DNA from: Streptomyces triticisoli
Lineage (GTDB): Bacteria > Actinomycetota > Actinomycetes > Streptomycetales > Streptomycetaceae
Direction of reading: 5' to 3'
Assembly (NCBI RefSeq): GCF_003270085.1
Contig: NZ_QFDQ01000167.1
Location: 1 to 45,546 of the forward strand
DNA: 45,546 nucleotides
Under the pieces are notes generated by a model that worked only from the letters and a program-made list of their open reading frames with translations, made no database searches and was not told the origin of the DNA. Each line of letters starts with the position of its first letter. Position 1 is the stretch's first letter. A program made the translations under genes and the position numbers. This document shows, in pieces, positions 31,898 through 41,441 of the stretch.

Positions 31898-33031
31898 GTG
31901 CAGACCCAGACCCTCACCCACACCGACATCCCCATCGGCCTCGGCGTCGAGGGGCCGGACCCGGACCCGGAGGCCGATGTCGTCGCGGCCGTACCTCCGC
32001 AGGACCGGGCCGCGCACCACCCCGAGGCGGAGCCGGAGGTGTCCTCGCTCAAGCCCCCCGAGTCCCCTGAGTCCCCCGAGTCCCCCGAGCCGGCCCCCGC
32101 CCGCACCGGGACCGGCAGCGGACCCTCCTCCGACCTGTTCCGCCAGTACCTGCGGGAGATCGGCCGCATCCCGCTGCTCACCGCCGCCCAGGAGGTCGAC
32201 CTCGCCCGGCGTGTGGAGGCCGGACTGTTCGCCGAGGAGAAGCTGAGCAGCACCCCGGACCTGGACAGCCGGCTCGCCCTCGACCTGGACCGGCTCGTCG
32301 TCATGGGCCGGATGGCCAAGCGCCGCCTCATCGAGGCCAACCTGCGGCTCGTCGTGTCCGTGGCGAAGAGGTACGTCGGCCGCGGCCTGACCATGCTCGA
32401 CCTGGTGCAGGAGGGCAACCTCGGGCTCATCCGGGCCGTGGAGAAGTTCGACTACGCCCGCGGCTACAAGTTCTCCACCTACGCCACCTGGTGGATCCGC
32501 CAGGCCATGTCCCGCGCCCTGGCCGACCAGGCCCGCACCATACGCGTGCCCGTGCACGTCGTCGAACTCATCAACCGGGTGGTGCGGGTGCAGCGGCGGA
32601 TGCTGCAGGAGCGCGGCTACGAGCCGACCCCCGCCGAGGTCGCCGCCCACCTCGACCTGGAGCCCGAGCGGGTGAGGGAAGTGCTGCGGCTGGCCCAGGA
32701 ACCGGTCTCCCTGCACGCCCCGGTCGGCGAGGAGGACGACGTGGCCCTCGGCGACCTCATCGAGGACGGCGACGCCGCCTCACCCGTCGAGTCGGCGGCG
32801 TTCCTGCTGCTCCGCGAGCACCTGGAGGCCGTGCTGTCCACGCTGGGGGAGCGCGAGCGGAAGGTCGTCCAGCTCCGGTACGGACTCGTCGACGGACGCC
32901 CGCGCACCCTGGAGGAGATAGGGCGCATCTTCGGCGTCACCCGGGAGCGGATACGGCAGATCGAGTCCAAGACCCTCAACAAGCTCCGCGACCACGCCTT
33001 CGCCGACCAGCTCCGCGGCTACCTGGACTGA
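31898..33031 (+). CDS. hrdA: RNA polymerase sigma factor, RpoD family (HrdA-like)
   Basis: A 377-residue group 2 sigma factor from GTG 31898 after ctggaggtc. A Pro/Glu-rich N-terminus (repeated PESPES) precedes region 1.2 ([21 protein letters not shown]). Region 2 contains [27 protein letters not shown] and the -10 recognition helix [13 protein letters not shown]. Region 3 contains [15 protein letters not shown], and region 4.2 is [19 protein letters not shown]. Region 1.1 is short, so it is not the essential HrdB. Its place next to dnaG and an ABC exporter pair matches my memory of hrdA, hence the symbol with moderate certainty. A longer reading from 31712 adds low-quality sequence and was rejected. 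The dnaG-hrdA spacer of about 290 bp should hold its promoter. Confidence 0.93.
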   Translation: MQTQTLTHTDIPIGLGVEGPDPDPEADVVAAVPPQDRAAHHPEAEPEVSSLKPPESPESPESPEPAPARTGTGSGPSSDLFRQYLREIGRIPLLTAAQEVDLARRVEAGLFAEEKLSSTPDLDSRLALDLDRLVVMGRMAKRRLIEANLRLVVSVAKRYVGRGLTMLDLVQEGNLGLIRAVEKFDYARGYKFSTYATWWIRQAMSRALADQARTIRVPVHVVELINRVVRVQRRMLQERGYEPTPAEVAAHLDLEPERVREVLRLAQEPVSLHAPVGEEDDVALGDLIEDGDAASPVESAAFLLLREHLEAVLSTLGERERKVVQLRYGLVDGRPRTLEEIGRIFGVTRERIRQIESKTLNKLRDHAFADQLRGYLD

Positions 33032-33032
33032 A

Positions 33033-33060
33033 AGGGGGCCGCCCGCACAGGCGGCCCCCT
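33033..33060. terminator. Terminator between hrdA and the convergent ABC gene
   Basis: agggggccgcc (33033-33043) and ggcggccccct (33050-33060) form a perfect 11-bp stem with a 6-nt loop, just after the hrdA stop. The opposite gene ends at 33067, so it may serve both. Confidence 0.8.
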
Positions 33061-33066
33061 CGCGGC

Positions 33067-34995
33067 TCAGTCGACCTCGGCCACCGCCTGCGCGAACTGC
33101 GCCCTGTACAGCCGTGCATACGCTCCGTCGGCCACCAACAGCTCGTCGTGCGCGCCCTGTTCGACGATCGACCCGTTCTCCATCACGAGGATCGTGTCCG
33201 CGTCCCGGATCGTGGAGAGCCGGTGCGCGATGACGAACGACGTACGCCCGTGCTGGAGTTTGGCCATCGCCTTCTGGATCAGCACCTCGGTACGGGTGTC
33301 GACCGAGCTCGTCGCCTCGTCCAGCACCAGGATCACCGGGTCGGACAGGAACGCCCGCGCGATGGTGATGAGCTGCTTCTCACCGGCGCTGACCCCGGAG
33401 CCCTCGTCGTCGATCACGGTGTCGTAGCCGTCGGGCAGCGTACGGATGAACCGGTCGGCGTGCGCGGCCCGCGCCGCCTCCTCGATCTCCCCGCGGGTGA
33501 CCTCGCGGGAGGAGCCGTAGGCGATGTTCTCCGCGATGGTGCCGCCGAACAGCCAGGTGTCCTGCAGCACCATGCCGATCCCGGAGCGCAGTTCGTCCCG
33601 CGACATGCGCGCGACGTCCACGCCGTCCAGCGTGATGCGCCCGCCGGTGACGTCGTAGAACCGCATCAGCAGGTTGACCAGCGTGGTCTTTCCGGCGCCG
33701 GTCGGGCCGACGATCGCGACCGTGTGGCCCGGCTCCACCGTGAGCGACAGGTCCTCGATGAGCGGCTTGTCGGGGTCGTAGCGGAACGACACGTGTTCCA
33801 GCGACACCCGCCCGCGCAACTCCTCCGGCCGCACGCCCGGCACCGGGTCCGCCTCCTGCTCCTCGGCGTCCAGGAGTTCGAAGATCCGCTCGGCGGAGGC
33901 GACCCCCGACTGCACCAGGTTCGCCATCGACGCCACCTGGGTCAGCGGCATCGAGAACTGCCGCGAGTACTGGATGAAGGCCTGCACGTCACCGATGGAC
34001 AGCGCGCCCGACGCCACCCGCAGACCGCCGACGACCGCGACCAGCACGTAGTTGATGTTCGACACGAACATCATCAGCGGCTGCATGACGCCGCTGTTGA
34101 ACTGCGCCTTGAAGCCCGCCTCGTACAGCGCCTCGTTCTGCTCGGCGAACTGCTGCGCCGACTCCTCCTGCCGCCCGAACACCTTCACCAGCGTGTGCCC
34201 GGTGTACATCTCCTCGATGTGCGCGTTCAGCTTGCCGGTGGAGCTCCACTGCTGCACGAAGTGCGGCTGCGACCGCTTGCCCACACGCATGGCGACGACG
34301 AACGACAGCGGCACGGTCACCAGCGCGACCAGGGCCAGGATCCAGGAGACGTAGAACATCATGGCGAGCACGCCGATGATGGTCAGCACCGAGTTGATGA
34401 GCTGGCCCATCGACTGGTTCAGGGTCTGCCCGATGTTGTCGATGTCGTTGGTGGCGCGGGAGAGCACCTCGCCGCGCTGCTGCTTGTCGAAGTACGACAG
34501 CGGCAGCCGCGACAGCTTCGTCTGCACGTCCTCGCGCATCCGGAACATGGTCCGGTTCACCACCCGGTTCACCAGCCGCGTCGCCACCGCCATCAGCAGG
34601 CCGGCCACCAGGAACGTACCCAGCGCGAACAGCAGGACCTCGCCGACGGCACCGAAGTCGATGCCCTGACCCGGGGTGAAGTCGGTGCTCCTGAGCATGT
34701 CGGCGACCGCGCCCTGGCCGCGCTCCCGCATGGAGTCGAGGACCTGCTCCTTGGTCGCCCCGGCCGGCATCCGCCGTCCGACGATCCCCGCGAAGACCAG
34801 GTCGGTGGCCCTGCCGAGGATCTTCGGCCCGATCACGCTGAGCGCGACGCTCACGAGGACGCACAGCACCAGGACGCCGACCGTGACCCGTTCGGGCCTG
34901 AATCGGGCGACGAGCCGTTTGCCCGACTCCTTGAAGTCGAGCGAGCGGTTGTCGGGGCCGGCCCCGGCCATCATCCGCCCCATCGGCCCGGCCAT
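33067..34995 (-). CDS. ABC exporter, fused membrane and ATPase domains (catalytic half)
   Basis: A 642-residue half-transporter from ATG 34995, which overlaps the stop of its partner (TGATG). A six-helix type IV membrane domain spans about residues 35-340. The ATPase domain carries Walker [10 protein letters not shown], signature [12 protein letters not shown], Walker [12 protein letters not shown] with the catalytic E, and switch H in FVIAHRLS. Its signature motif is VSAGEKQL rather than LSGGQ. Together with the upstream gene it forms a heterodimeric multidrug- or lipid-type exporter. The substrate is unknown. Confidence 0.95.
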   Translation of the reverse strand: MAGPMGRMMAGAGPDNRSLDFKESGKRLVARFRPERVTVGVLVLCVLVSVALSVIGPKILGRATDLVFAGIVGRRMPAGATKEQVLDSMRERGQGAVADMLRSTDFTPGQGIDFGAVGEVLLFALGTFLVAGLLMAVATRLVNRVVNRTMFRMREDVQTKLSRLPLSYFDKQQRGEVLSRATNDIDNIGQTLNQSMGQLINSVLTIIGVLAMMFYVSWILALVALVTVPLSFVVAMRVGKRSQPHFVQQWSSTGKLNAHIEEMYTGHTLVKVFGRQEESAQQFAEQNEALYEAGFKAQFNSGVMQPLMMFVSNINYVLVAVVGGLRVASGALSIGDVQAFIQYSRQFSMPLTQVASMANLVQSGVASAERIFELLDAEEQEADPVPGVRPEELRGRVSLEHVSFRYDPDKPLIEDLSLTVEPGHTVAIVGPTGAGKTTLVNLLMRFYDVTGGRITLDGVDVARMSRDELRSGIGMVLQDTWLFGGTIAENIAYGSSREVTRGEIEEAARAAHADRFIRTLPDGYDTVIDDEGSGVSAGEKQLITIARAFLSDPVILVLDEATSSVDTRTEVLIQKAMAKLQHGRTSFVIAHRLSTIRDADTILVMENGSIVEQGAHDELLVADGAYARLYRAQFAQAVAEVD

Positions 34996-36728
34996 CAGGC
35001 TGCCTCCGCTTCCGTCAGCTGGGAGAGCACGATCTCCCGGTAGGTCTCGTTGTCCGCCATCAGCTCGTGGTGGCGGCCGGTGCCGACGACGCGTCCCTCG
35101 TCCAGGACGACGATCCGGTCGGCGTCCCGGATGGTGGCCACCCGCTGGGCGACGATGACGACGGTCGCCTCGGCGGTCTCGCGGGTCAGTGCCGCTCTCA
35201 GGGCCGCGTCGGTGGCGTAGTCCAGGGCGGAGAAGGAGTCGTCGAAGAGGTAGATCTCCGGGCGCTGCACGAGCGTACGGGCGATGGCGAGCCGCTGCCG
35301 CTGACCACCCGACACATTCGTGCCGCCCTGGGCGATCGGCGCGTCCAGGCCGCCCTCCAGTGTGCTGACGAAGTCCTTGGCCTGCGCCACCTCCAGCGCG
35401 TGCCACAGCTCCTCGTCGGTGGCGTCCGGGTTGCCGTAGCGCAGGTTGGTGGCCACCGTGCCGGCGAACAGGTACGGCTTCTGCGGCACCAGGCCGACCG
35501 TCCTCGCCAGCAGCTTCGGGTCCACGGTCCGTACGTCCACGCCGTCGACGAACACCTCGCCGTCGGTCGCGTCGAACAGGCGGGGCACCAGCCCGAGCAG
35601 GGTGGACTTGCCGCTGCCGGTGGAGCCGATGACGGCGGTCACCTCGCCGGGGCGGGCCACCAGGTCGATGGCCTTCAGCACGGGCTCCTCGGCCCCCGGG
35701 TAGCGGAAGCCGGCACCGCGGACCTCCAGATGGCCGTGGCGGCGCAGCTCGGTCACGGGCGCGGCCGGCGGCACGACGCTGGAGGAGGTGTCCAGGACCT
35801 CGTGGATGCGCTCGGCGCACACCTCCGCGCGCGGCACCATCATGAACATGAAGGTGGCCATCATCACGGACATCACGATCTGCATCAGATAGGCGAGGAA
35901 CGCGGTCAGGTCACCGATCTGCATCCCGCCGCTGTCGATGCGGTGGGCGCCGAACCACACCACGGCGATGGACGACAGGTTGACCACCGTCATCACGATG
36001 GGGAACATCAGCGCCAGCCAGCGTCCGGTGGCCAGCGACACCTCCGTCAGGTCCTCGTTGGCCCCGCGGAACCGGCTCTTCTCGTACTCGTCGCGGACGA
36101 AGGCGCGGATCACGCGGATGCCGGTGATCTGCTCGCGCAGTACCCGGTTCACCGTGTCCAGGCGCGTCTGCATGGACCGGAACAGCGGGCGCAGCCGACG
36201 CACGATCAGGGTCACGCAGACGCCGAGCACCGGTACGACGGCGACCAGGACGGCCGACAGCGGCACGTCCAGGCCGAGGGCCAGGACGACACCGCCCACA
36301 CACATGATGGGCGCCGACACCATCAGGGTGAACGTCATCAGGGCCAGCATCTGGACCTGCTGCACGTCGTTCGTCGTACGCGTGATGAGGGAGGGCGCGC
36401 CGAAGTGGCCGACCTCACGCGCGGAGAAGGACTGCACGCGGTCGAAGACGTCCGCCCGTACGTCCCGGCCGAGTGCGGCGGCGGTCCGGGCGCCGAAGTA
36501 GACGGCACCGATGTTGCACACCACCTGCGCCAGCGAGATGCCGAGCATCACGGCACCGAACGTCAGGATGTAACCGGTGTCCCCCTTCACCACACCGTTG
36601 TCGATGATGTGGGCGTTCAGCGTGGGCAGGTAGAGGGTGGCGCAGGTCTGCAGGAACTGCAGCAGCACCAGAAGGGCTATGGGTTTTTTGTACGGCCTGA
36701 GATAGGTCCGCAGAAGTCTTATGAGCAC
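34995..36728 (-). CDS. ABC exporter, fused membrane and ATPase domains (degenerate half)
   Basis: A 577-residue half-transporter from GTG 36728. The membrane domain lies at about residues 15-310. The ATPase has Walker [10 protein letters not shown], signature NVSGGQRQR and switch H in the region after [11 protein letters not shown], where the usual H is Q. Walker B reads [12 protein letters not shown], so the catalytic Glu is Asp. A Glu-to-Asp change plus loss of the switch His is the signature of the non-hydrolysing site in heterodimeric exporters such as TM287/288. That supports pairing with the overlapping downstream gene. Confidence 0.95.
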   Translation of the reverse strand: MLIRLLRTYLRPYKKPIALLVLLQFLQTCATLYLPTLNAHIIDNGVVKGDTGYILTFGAVMLGISLAQVVCNIGAVYFGARTAAALGRDVRADVFDRVQSFSAREVGHFGAPSLITRTTNDVQQVQMLALMTFTLMVSAPIMCVGGVVLALGLDVPLSAVLVAVVPVLGVCVTLIVRRLRPLFRSMQTRLDTVNRVLREQITGIRVIRAFVRDEYEKSRFRGANEDLTEVSLATGRWLALMFPIVMTVVNLSSIAVVWFGAHRIDSGGMQIGDLTAFLAYLMQIVMSVMMATFMFMMVPRAEVCAERIHEVLDTSSSVVPPAAPVTELRRHGHLEVRGAGFRYPGAEEPVLKAIDLVARPGEVTAVIGSTGSGKSTLLGLVPRLFDATDGEVFVDGVDVRTVDPKLLARTVGLVPQKPYLFAGTVATNLRYGNPDATDEELWHALEVAQAKDFVSTLEGGLDAPIAQGGTNVSGGQRQRLAIARTLVQRPEIYLFDDSFSALDYATDAALRAALTRETAEATVVIVAQRVATIRDADRIVVLDEGRVVGTGRHHELMADNETYREIVLSQLTEAEAA

Positions 36729-36914
36729 GCTGGGTCTCTTTGGGTCGGCGGTGGGGGCGGTCGTGTCCCCTGGCCCCTATCGTCGAACACTCCACCCGCG
36801 TTACCTCAACCGATTAACCCGGCTGAGAGCCAACGACCGGGCCCCGCCCGGCCGTTGACGATATGCCTCAAATGTCCCCACGTGGGGGTTGTCGGCGCCC
36901 TCCATGGGGGACTG

Positions 36915-38369
36915 TCACGCCCGGAACGCTCCCGGGTGGATCTGCTCGCGCACCGACACGTACTGCTGGCGCACCGCCTGGCCCACCGCCAGGTCCTCGC
37001 CGGGCTCCAGGACCTGGGCGGCCGCACCCTGCCAGACCGGCGGGGTGCGCGGGTCCAGGGTGCCCTGCGACACACCGAGCGCCCAGGCGGCCTGCCGGGC
37101 GGCGCCGAGCGCGGCGTAGTCCGCGGGCTGCGGTACGACGACCTGCGCCCCGAACAGCGAGGGCGCGGCGGCCTGTACGGCGGGCAGTTCGGCGGCCGGC
37201 CCGAGCAGGAAGACACGGCGCACCTCCACACCCCGGCCGCGCAGCACGTCCAGCGCGTCCGCGAGCCCGCACAGCATGCCCTCGAACGAGGCCCGCGCCA
37301 GGTGCTCCGGCTTCATCGACTCGCGCCGAAGGCCCGCGAGCGTTCCGGCGGTGTGCGGCAGGCTGGGGGTGCGCTCGCCCTCCAGGTAGGGCAGCAGGAC
37401 GAGGCCGTGGGAGCCCGGCGTGGACTTCATCGCCAGGTCGGACAGGGCCTCCAGGTCGGGCAGGCCCAGCAGTTCGGTGGTGCCGCGCAGCGCCCGTACG
37501 GCGTTCAGCGTGGTCACGACCGGCAGGTGCATGCCGGTGGCGTCGGCCAGCGAGGTGATCATCCCCGTCTGGTCCACGAGCGCCTCGGGGTGGACCGCCA
37601 TCGCCGAACCGGAGGCGCCCAGCGACACCACGGCGTCGCCCAGCCCCAGCCCGAGCCCGAAGGCGGCGGCCATGGTCTCCCCGGTCCCGGCCGAGATCAA
37701 CAGCCCCTCCGGGGTCGTACCGGCCGCCTCCGCGGGGCCGATCACGTCGGGGAGCGCGACCTGGTGGCCGAGCGCCAGCTCCACCAGGTCGGGGCGGTAG
37801 GCGCCGGTGGCGGCGGACCAGTAGCCGGTGCCGGAGGCGCCGCCGCGGTCGGTGGTGCGGCGCGGCGGGCGGCCCAGCAGCTGCCACACCAGCCAGTCGT
37901 GCGCCTGCAGCAGGAGCGCGGTGCGCCGGGCGGCCTCGGGCTCGCTCTTGGCGAGCCAGCGCAGCTTGGTCACCGGCAGCGAGGCCTGCGGCACACAGCC
38001 GACCGCCTGCGCCCAGGCCTCACGGCCGCCGAGCGCGTCGATCAGATCGGCCGCGGCGACCTGGGCCCGCCGGTCGCCGCCGGCCAGCGCGGGGCGGACG
38101 GTGGCGCCCTGGGCGTCGATCGGGATCAGCGCGTTCTGCTGCGCGGACACGCCGATCGCCTGCACACCCTCCAGGAGCCCGCCGCCGGCGGCCTCCCCGA
38201 GGGACAGCAGCCAGGCCTGCGGGTCGACGTCGGAGGGGCGGCCGCCGCCCGGGGTGTTCTCCACCGGGTGCGGGGCATATCCCTGCCTGAGCACGGAGCC
38301 CGTGTCCGCGTCGCAGACGACGATACGAGTGAAATCGGGCGAACTGTCCAGCCCGGCGACTATCCCCAT
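36915..38369 (-). CDS. FGGY-family carbohydrate kinase (xylulokinase-like)
   Basis: A 484-residue sugar kinase from ATG 38369. The N-terminal phosphate-binding motif is GIVAGLDSSPDFTRIVV. QAIGVSAQQNALIPID holds the substrate-side loop, VVSLGASGSAMAV the second phosphate motif and RRVFLLGPAAELPAVQ the adenosine motif; usually a GG(G/A) is seen there. The fold order matches xylulokinase. The substrate is not deducible and no sugar transporter lies beside it. Gap 36729-36914 shows no gene. Confidence 0.9.
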   Translation of the reverse strand: MGIVAGLDSSPDFTRIVVCDADTGSVLRQGYAPHPVENTPGGGRPSDVDPQAWLLSLGEAAGGGLLEGVQAIGVSAQQNALIPIDAQGATVRPALAGGDRRAQVAAADLIDALGGREAWAQAVGCVPQASLPVTKLRWLAKSEPEAARRTALLLQAHDWLVWQLLGRPPRRTTDRGGASGTGYWSAATGAYRPDLVELALGHQVALPDVIGPAEAAGTTPEGLLISAGTGETMAAAFGLGLGLGDAVVSLGASGSAMAVHPEALVDQTGMITSLADATGMHLPVVTTLNAVRALRGTTELLGLPDLEALSDLAMKSTPGSHGLVLLPYLEGERTPSLPHTAGTLAGLRRESMKPEHLARASFEGMLCGLADALDVLRGRGVEVRRVFLLGPAAELPAVQAAAPSLFGAQVVVPQPADYAALGAARQAAWALGVSQGTLDPRTPPVWQGAAAQVLEPGEDLAVGQAVRQQYVSVREQIHPGAFRA

Positions 38370-38593
38370 GGCCGAAATTCTGCCGTATCGCGGCGCCGGC
38401 TTGGGCCGTGGGCGCCCGGGCGCCGTGGGGGCGCGTGTGGTTTCGCGGGTGCGGGCCGGTTGTGGCCGGTCGCGCTGCGGTGCGGGTCCCCCCGCTCGTC
38501 GAGAGCTTGGTCGAGAGCTTGGGGGAGGAGCCGCATGTGTCACAGCCCCGCGCCCCTTGCGGCGTTGCTGGTACCCGGCGTCGAAAGGCGCTC

Positions 38594-38905
38594 CTAGGTG
38601 TTGCTCGTGCCCCAGTCGTCCTCGCGGTCGCGGGTGCCGTTGGGGCCGTGCTCGCGCAGGGCGCGCACACGGTGGGCCACCGCCTCGGGGACGTGGTCGC
38701 CGACCTTCTCGCTGACCGTGTGGTAGGCCTTGCCCGCGAACTGGCGGCCCTGCTGGGCCGCGCTCTCGGCGGTGTTGCGCACCGCGGGGTTCTGGGCGAC
38801 CTGACGGGCGGACTCCTTGATCTGCTCGTAGCGCTCGCGCCCGGCCCTCGTGCCCAGCACGAAGCCCACGGCGAGCCCTGCGAAGAACGCGAGCCGGTAA
38901 CGCAT
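38594..38905 (-). CDS. YtxH-like small membrane protein
   Basis: A 103-residue protein from ATG 38905, with ggaaggg about 9 bp upstream (GTG 38914 would bury that site). One N-terminal hydrophobic segment (LAFFAGLAVGFVLGTRAGRERYEQI) is followed by an Ala/Gln-rich helix (ARQVAQNPAVRNTAESAAQQG) likely to form a coiled coil, and an acidic tail. The GTRAGRERY motif is common in Streptomyces YtxH/PRC-type small proteins linked to stress. The function is unknown. Spacer 38370-38593 shows no gene. Confidence 0.8.
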   Translation of the reverse strand: MRYRLAFFAGLAVGFVLGTRAGRERYEQIKESARQVAQNPAVRNTAESAAQQGRQFAGKAYHTVSEKVGDHVPEAVAHRVRALREHGPNGTRDREDDWGTSNT

Positions 38906-39050
38906 GGTGGTCACCCTTCCCTTGCCTCGAGGTCACACGCGGGGGTACTGATTGGCAAAGCACCCCCCTGCTTGCGCTAATGTATGTGTCGCAGCGAGCG
39001 CCCGCCCCCTGGCGGATACCCAGATGGGTGCGTTCGATGCAACGAGGCAT

Positions 39051-39123
39051 TCCTCCGTAGCTCAATTGGCAGAGCAGCCGGCTGTTAACCGGCAGGTTAC
39101 TGGTTCGAGTCCAGTCGGGGGAG
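39051..39123 (+). tRNA. tRNA-Asn (GUU), copy 1
   Basis: A complete 73-nt cloverleaf. Acceptor TCCTCCG/CGGGGGA, D arm GCTC-GAGC, anticodon stem GCCGG with loop CTGTTAA, T arm ACTGG TTCGAGT CCAGT, discriminator G. No encoded CCA. Confidence 0.97.
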
Positions 39124-39128
39124 CTCGG

Positions 39129-39201
39129 TCCTCCGTAGCTCAATTGGCAGAGCAGCCGGCTGTTAACCGGCAGGTTACTGGTTCGAGTCCAGTCGGGGGA
39201 G
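39129..39201 (+). tRNA. tRNA-Asn (GUU), copy 2
   Basis: Identical to copy 1 in all 73 nt. Each copy is followed by the same five bases (ctcgg), so the pair is a perfect 78-bp tandem duplication (39051-39128 and 39129-39206). The two are certainly co-transcribed. Confidence 0.97.
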
Positions 39202-39212
39202 CTCGGTGAACG

Positions 39213-39234
39213 AGGACCCTCCGGGGTCCTTTTT
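39213..39234 (+). terminator. Rho-independent terminator of the tRNA-Asn pair
   Basis: aggaccc-tccg-gggtcct is followed by five T: a tight 7-bp stem, four-base loop and T tail. Confidence 0.85.
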
Positions 39235-39353
39235 CATGCCCAGTCCTTCAAGGTCATGAAGGGCCGCGGAAGACGACCATCCGAAGCAGGAGATCGTATG
39301 AGCGGCTATGCTGCGGCAGACGGCGCGCACACTTGTACGCGACACGCCGCGAC

Positions 39354-39427
39354 GGGGCGGTAGCTCAGCCGGTTAGAGCAACGGACTCATAATCCGTCGG
39401 CCGTGGGTTCGAGTCCCACCCGCCCCA
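39354..39427 (+). tRNA. tRNA with anticodon CAU (Met elongator or Ile2)
   Basis: A complete 74-nt cloverleaf. Acceptor GGGGCGG/CCGCCCC, D arm GCTC-GAGC, anticodon arm ACGGA CTCATAA TCCGT, T arm GTGGG TTCGAGT CCCAC, discriminator A followed by CC. The CAU anticodon alone cannot separate elongator Met from lysidine-modified Ile2. An initiator is excluded because that would need three G:C pairs in the anticodon stem. Confidence 0.95.
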
Positions 39428-39449
39428 CCGTCGACCATGACTGCAGAAT

Positions 39450-39481
39450 CGTTCTGACCAGCAACTTTGCCGGTCGGAACG
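39450..39481 (+). terminator. Hairpin after the CAU tRNA
   Basis: cgttctgacc and ggtcggaacg form a 10-bp stem with one G-U pair and a 12-nt loop, 22 bp after the tRNA. Confidence 0.5.
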
Positions 39482-39585
39482 AGCGTGTGAGAGCCCTGGT
39501 GGCCCATGACGATCAGTGTTTCACGATCGTGGGGACAAACCGAGGACACGCGTCACGCGGCGGGACACAATCCTTCGTCCGGAGC

Positions 39586-39624
39586 AGCCCCAGCGGGGCG
39601 GTGGACCATCGCCCCGCTGGGGCT
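39586..39624. terminator. Strong hairpin in a gene-free gap
   Basis: The 15-bp perfect arms agccccagcggggcg and cgccccgctggggct flank a 9-nt loop. In the gap 39428-39824 no intact gene is evident. On the minus strand a short coding-like end (RGLRTGPDPGTLD, stop at 39637) lies just before this hairpin. It may be the remains of a gene lost from the sulfur island. Confidence 0.6.
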
Positions 39625-39824
39625 CTTCGGTGGGCGTCAGTCGAGGGTGCCGGGGTCGGGTCCGGTGCGCAGGCCGCGGTCGAGCGCGGTGGGGCCCCTG
39701 CTCGAAGAACTTGGGGAGCGTGCCGGGCGTCGCGACGGGGTGAACGTTGCCTGTCGCGGCACTCGCTGCCGCCCGGTGTGCCCGGTCCCGCTGTGAGGTG
39801 CGCGGGCCCGGGGCCGGGTGGTGG

Positions 39825-41087
39825 TCAGCGGGCCGGGTGGTGCTCGGTGATCCAGCGGGCGGCGAGCAGGCCCGAGGCGGCGGTGAGGACTGCTGCGGCG
39901 ATGACGGTGGCGTTCAGGCCGAAGGCGTCGGCGAGGATGCCGGCCACCAGGGCGCCGGCGGCGTAGCCGATGTCGCGCCAGAACCGGTAGGTGCCCAGGG
40001 CGTTGGCCCGCCAGGCGGGGTGTGCGTGGTCGGAGACCGAGGCGATGAGGGCGGGGTAGACCATGGCGGTGCCGATGCCGAGGGCGACGGCGGACAGGAT
40101 GCCGGCGAGCAGGGGCCTGTGGAGCAGGGCGAGCGCGAGGACGAAGCCGGCGGCCTGGACGAGCATGCCGGTGACGACGAGGGGTTTGCGGCCGATGCGG
40201 TCGGCGAGGTGGCCGGTGGGGATCTGTCCGATGCCCCACAGGATGGGGTACAGACCCTTGATCAGGCCGACGGCTGCGAGCCCCAGGCCGTGGTCGGTGA
40301 AGAGCAGGGGGAAGACGCCCCAGGTGAGGCCGTCGTTGAGGTTGTTGACCAGTCCGGCCTGGCTGGCGCCGCGCAGGGAGCGGTCGCGCCAGGAGGTCCT
40401 GGCGAACGCAGCGGTCAGTCCGGTGCTCTCGCCGGTGGGCAGGGGCTTGGGGTGCTGGGCGAGTTCGAGGGCGACGTGGGCGGCGGTGTCGCGCACGACC
40501 AGGGCCAGGGCGAGCCCGGCGGCGACGAAGACGACGCCGATGAGTTCGGGGACGGGGCGCAGGCCGTAGGCGGTGGCGAGGTAGCCGGTGAGCAGGGCGG
40601 TGGCGCCGACGGCGGTGTAGCCGGCCGCTTCGTTGAGGCCGGTGGCCAGTCCCCGGCGTGCGGGGCCGACGAGGTCGATCTTCATGTTGACGGTCATCGA
40701 CCAGGTCAGGCCCTGGTTGAGGCCGAGCAGCACGTTGGCGGCGACGATCAGGTCCCAGGACGGTGCCCAGGCGAGGGCGAAGGGGACGGGGATGCCGATG
40801 AGCCAGCCGGCCACCAGGAGCTGCTTGCGGCGGAAGCGTGCCGTCAGCGCCCCGGCTGCCAGGTTGGTGAGGGCTTTGGTGAGGCCGAAGGCGATGATGA
40901 AGGAGAAGACGGCCAGGTCGCTGGTCAGGCCGAACACGTGCGAGCCGATCAGCGGGACGGTGGTGCGTTCCAGGCCGACCAGGCCGCCGACGCAGACGTT
41001 GACGATGACGAGCAGGGTGAACTGCGGCCAGTTCTCCCGCAGCCCGAGCTGTACGGGCCCTGCCGCGGCCTTGGCCTTCGTGCTCAC
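39825..41087 (-). CDS. Major facilitator superfamily transporter
   Basis: A 420-residue, 12-helix carrier from GTG 41087, overlapping the truncated MBL gene stop (GTGA). The loop 2-3 motif appears as GALTARFRRKQLLVAG and its C-half repeat as GHLADRIGRKPLVVTG. LLGLNQGLTWSMTVNMKIDLVGPARRG lies in helices 4-5. It is divergent from an ArsR-rhodanese regulator and beside TusA-like and cysteine desulfurase sequences. It could therefore export or import a sulfur species, but no substrate signature is visible. Confidence 0.93.
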   Translation of the reverse strand: MSTKAKAAAGPVQLGLRENWPQFTLLVIVNVCVGGLVGLERTTVPLIGSHVFGLTSDLAVFSFIIAFGLTKALTNLAAGALTARFRRKQLLVAGWLIGIPVPFALAWAPSWDLIVAANVLLGLNQGLTWSMTVNMKIDLVGPARRGLATGLNEAAGYTAVGATALLTGYLATAYGLRPVPELIGVVFVAAGLALALVVRDTAAHVALELAQHPKPLPTGESTGLTAAFARTSWRDRSLRGASQAGLVNNLNDGLTWGVFPLLFTDHGLGLAAVGLIKGLYPILWGIGQIPTGHLADRIGRKPLVVTGMLVQAAGFVLALALLHRPLLAGILSAVALGIGTAMVYPALIASVSDHAHPAWRANALGTYRFWRDIGYAAGALVAGILADAFGLNATVIAAAVLTAASGLLAARWITEHHPAR

Positions 41088-41335
41088 CGGGCGCCGCCTT
41101 CGGTGAGGTGCCGGCCGTGGACGGAGGCGAGCACGGTGGCCCTGCGGCCGTGGCCGAGCCGGAGGGCGCCGGAGAGGGGGTCGGCGTGCAGGTGGGTGTC
41201 GGTCGCGCAGGCGGCGCGCAGGCCGCGGCCCGCGTCCACGGTCGGGGTGCGGCCGTCGCCCGGGCCGACGAGGCGGGCGCTGTTGCCCAGCCCTTCGTCG
41301 AGCAGGGGAATCAGATGGTCGTCGGCGAGGCCCAC
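41084..41335 (-). pseudogene. N-terminal fragment of an MBL-fold hydrolase
   Basis: GTG 41335 follows a clear GGAGG and encodes 83 residues. It has LIPLLDEGLGNSARLV, VDAGRGLRAACATDTHLHADPLSG and RRATVLASVHGRHLTEGG. The THLHAD motif is the first metal motif (HxHxD-like) of persulfide-dioxygenase/glyoxalase II-type MBL proteins. Such proteins are far longer, and the rest (later His/Asp ligands) is missing. The fragment runs straight into the MFS gene start, so an internal deletion probably removed the rest. It may still act as a translated leader for the MFS gene. Confidence 0.65.
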
Positions 41336-41415
41336 TGCGGTCCTCCAGGATCCGGAGAGGTGTGGTGAAGGGGTGGTGCGGGCGGTGTGGTCGCCACACC
41401 CTCCGTCGCCTACGA

Positions 41416-41432
41416 TATTCCATGGATTTATG
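41416..41432. promoter_or_regulatory. Candidate ArsR operator
   Basis: atattccatggatttat is an imperfect AT-rich dyad centred on ccatgg, immediately upstream of the regulator's ribosome site. It sits between the divergent regulator and MBL/MFS genes. AT-rich dyads of this sort are usual ArsR-family sites. Confidence 0.42.
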
Positions 41433-41441
41433 GAGGGTGGA

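Noticed and set aside
35067..38597. Open frame of 1176 codons on the plus strand
   Set aside because: It lies antisense to two ABC exporter genes and a kinase with complete motifs; His/Gly/Val/Arg-rich composition is typical of the complementary frame of high-GC genes.
39054..39206. CRISPR-like repeat (two identical units)
   Set aside because: The repeated units fold as complete tRNA-Asn genes; no spacers or cas genes are present.
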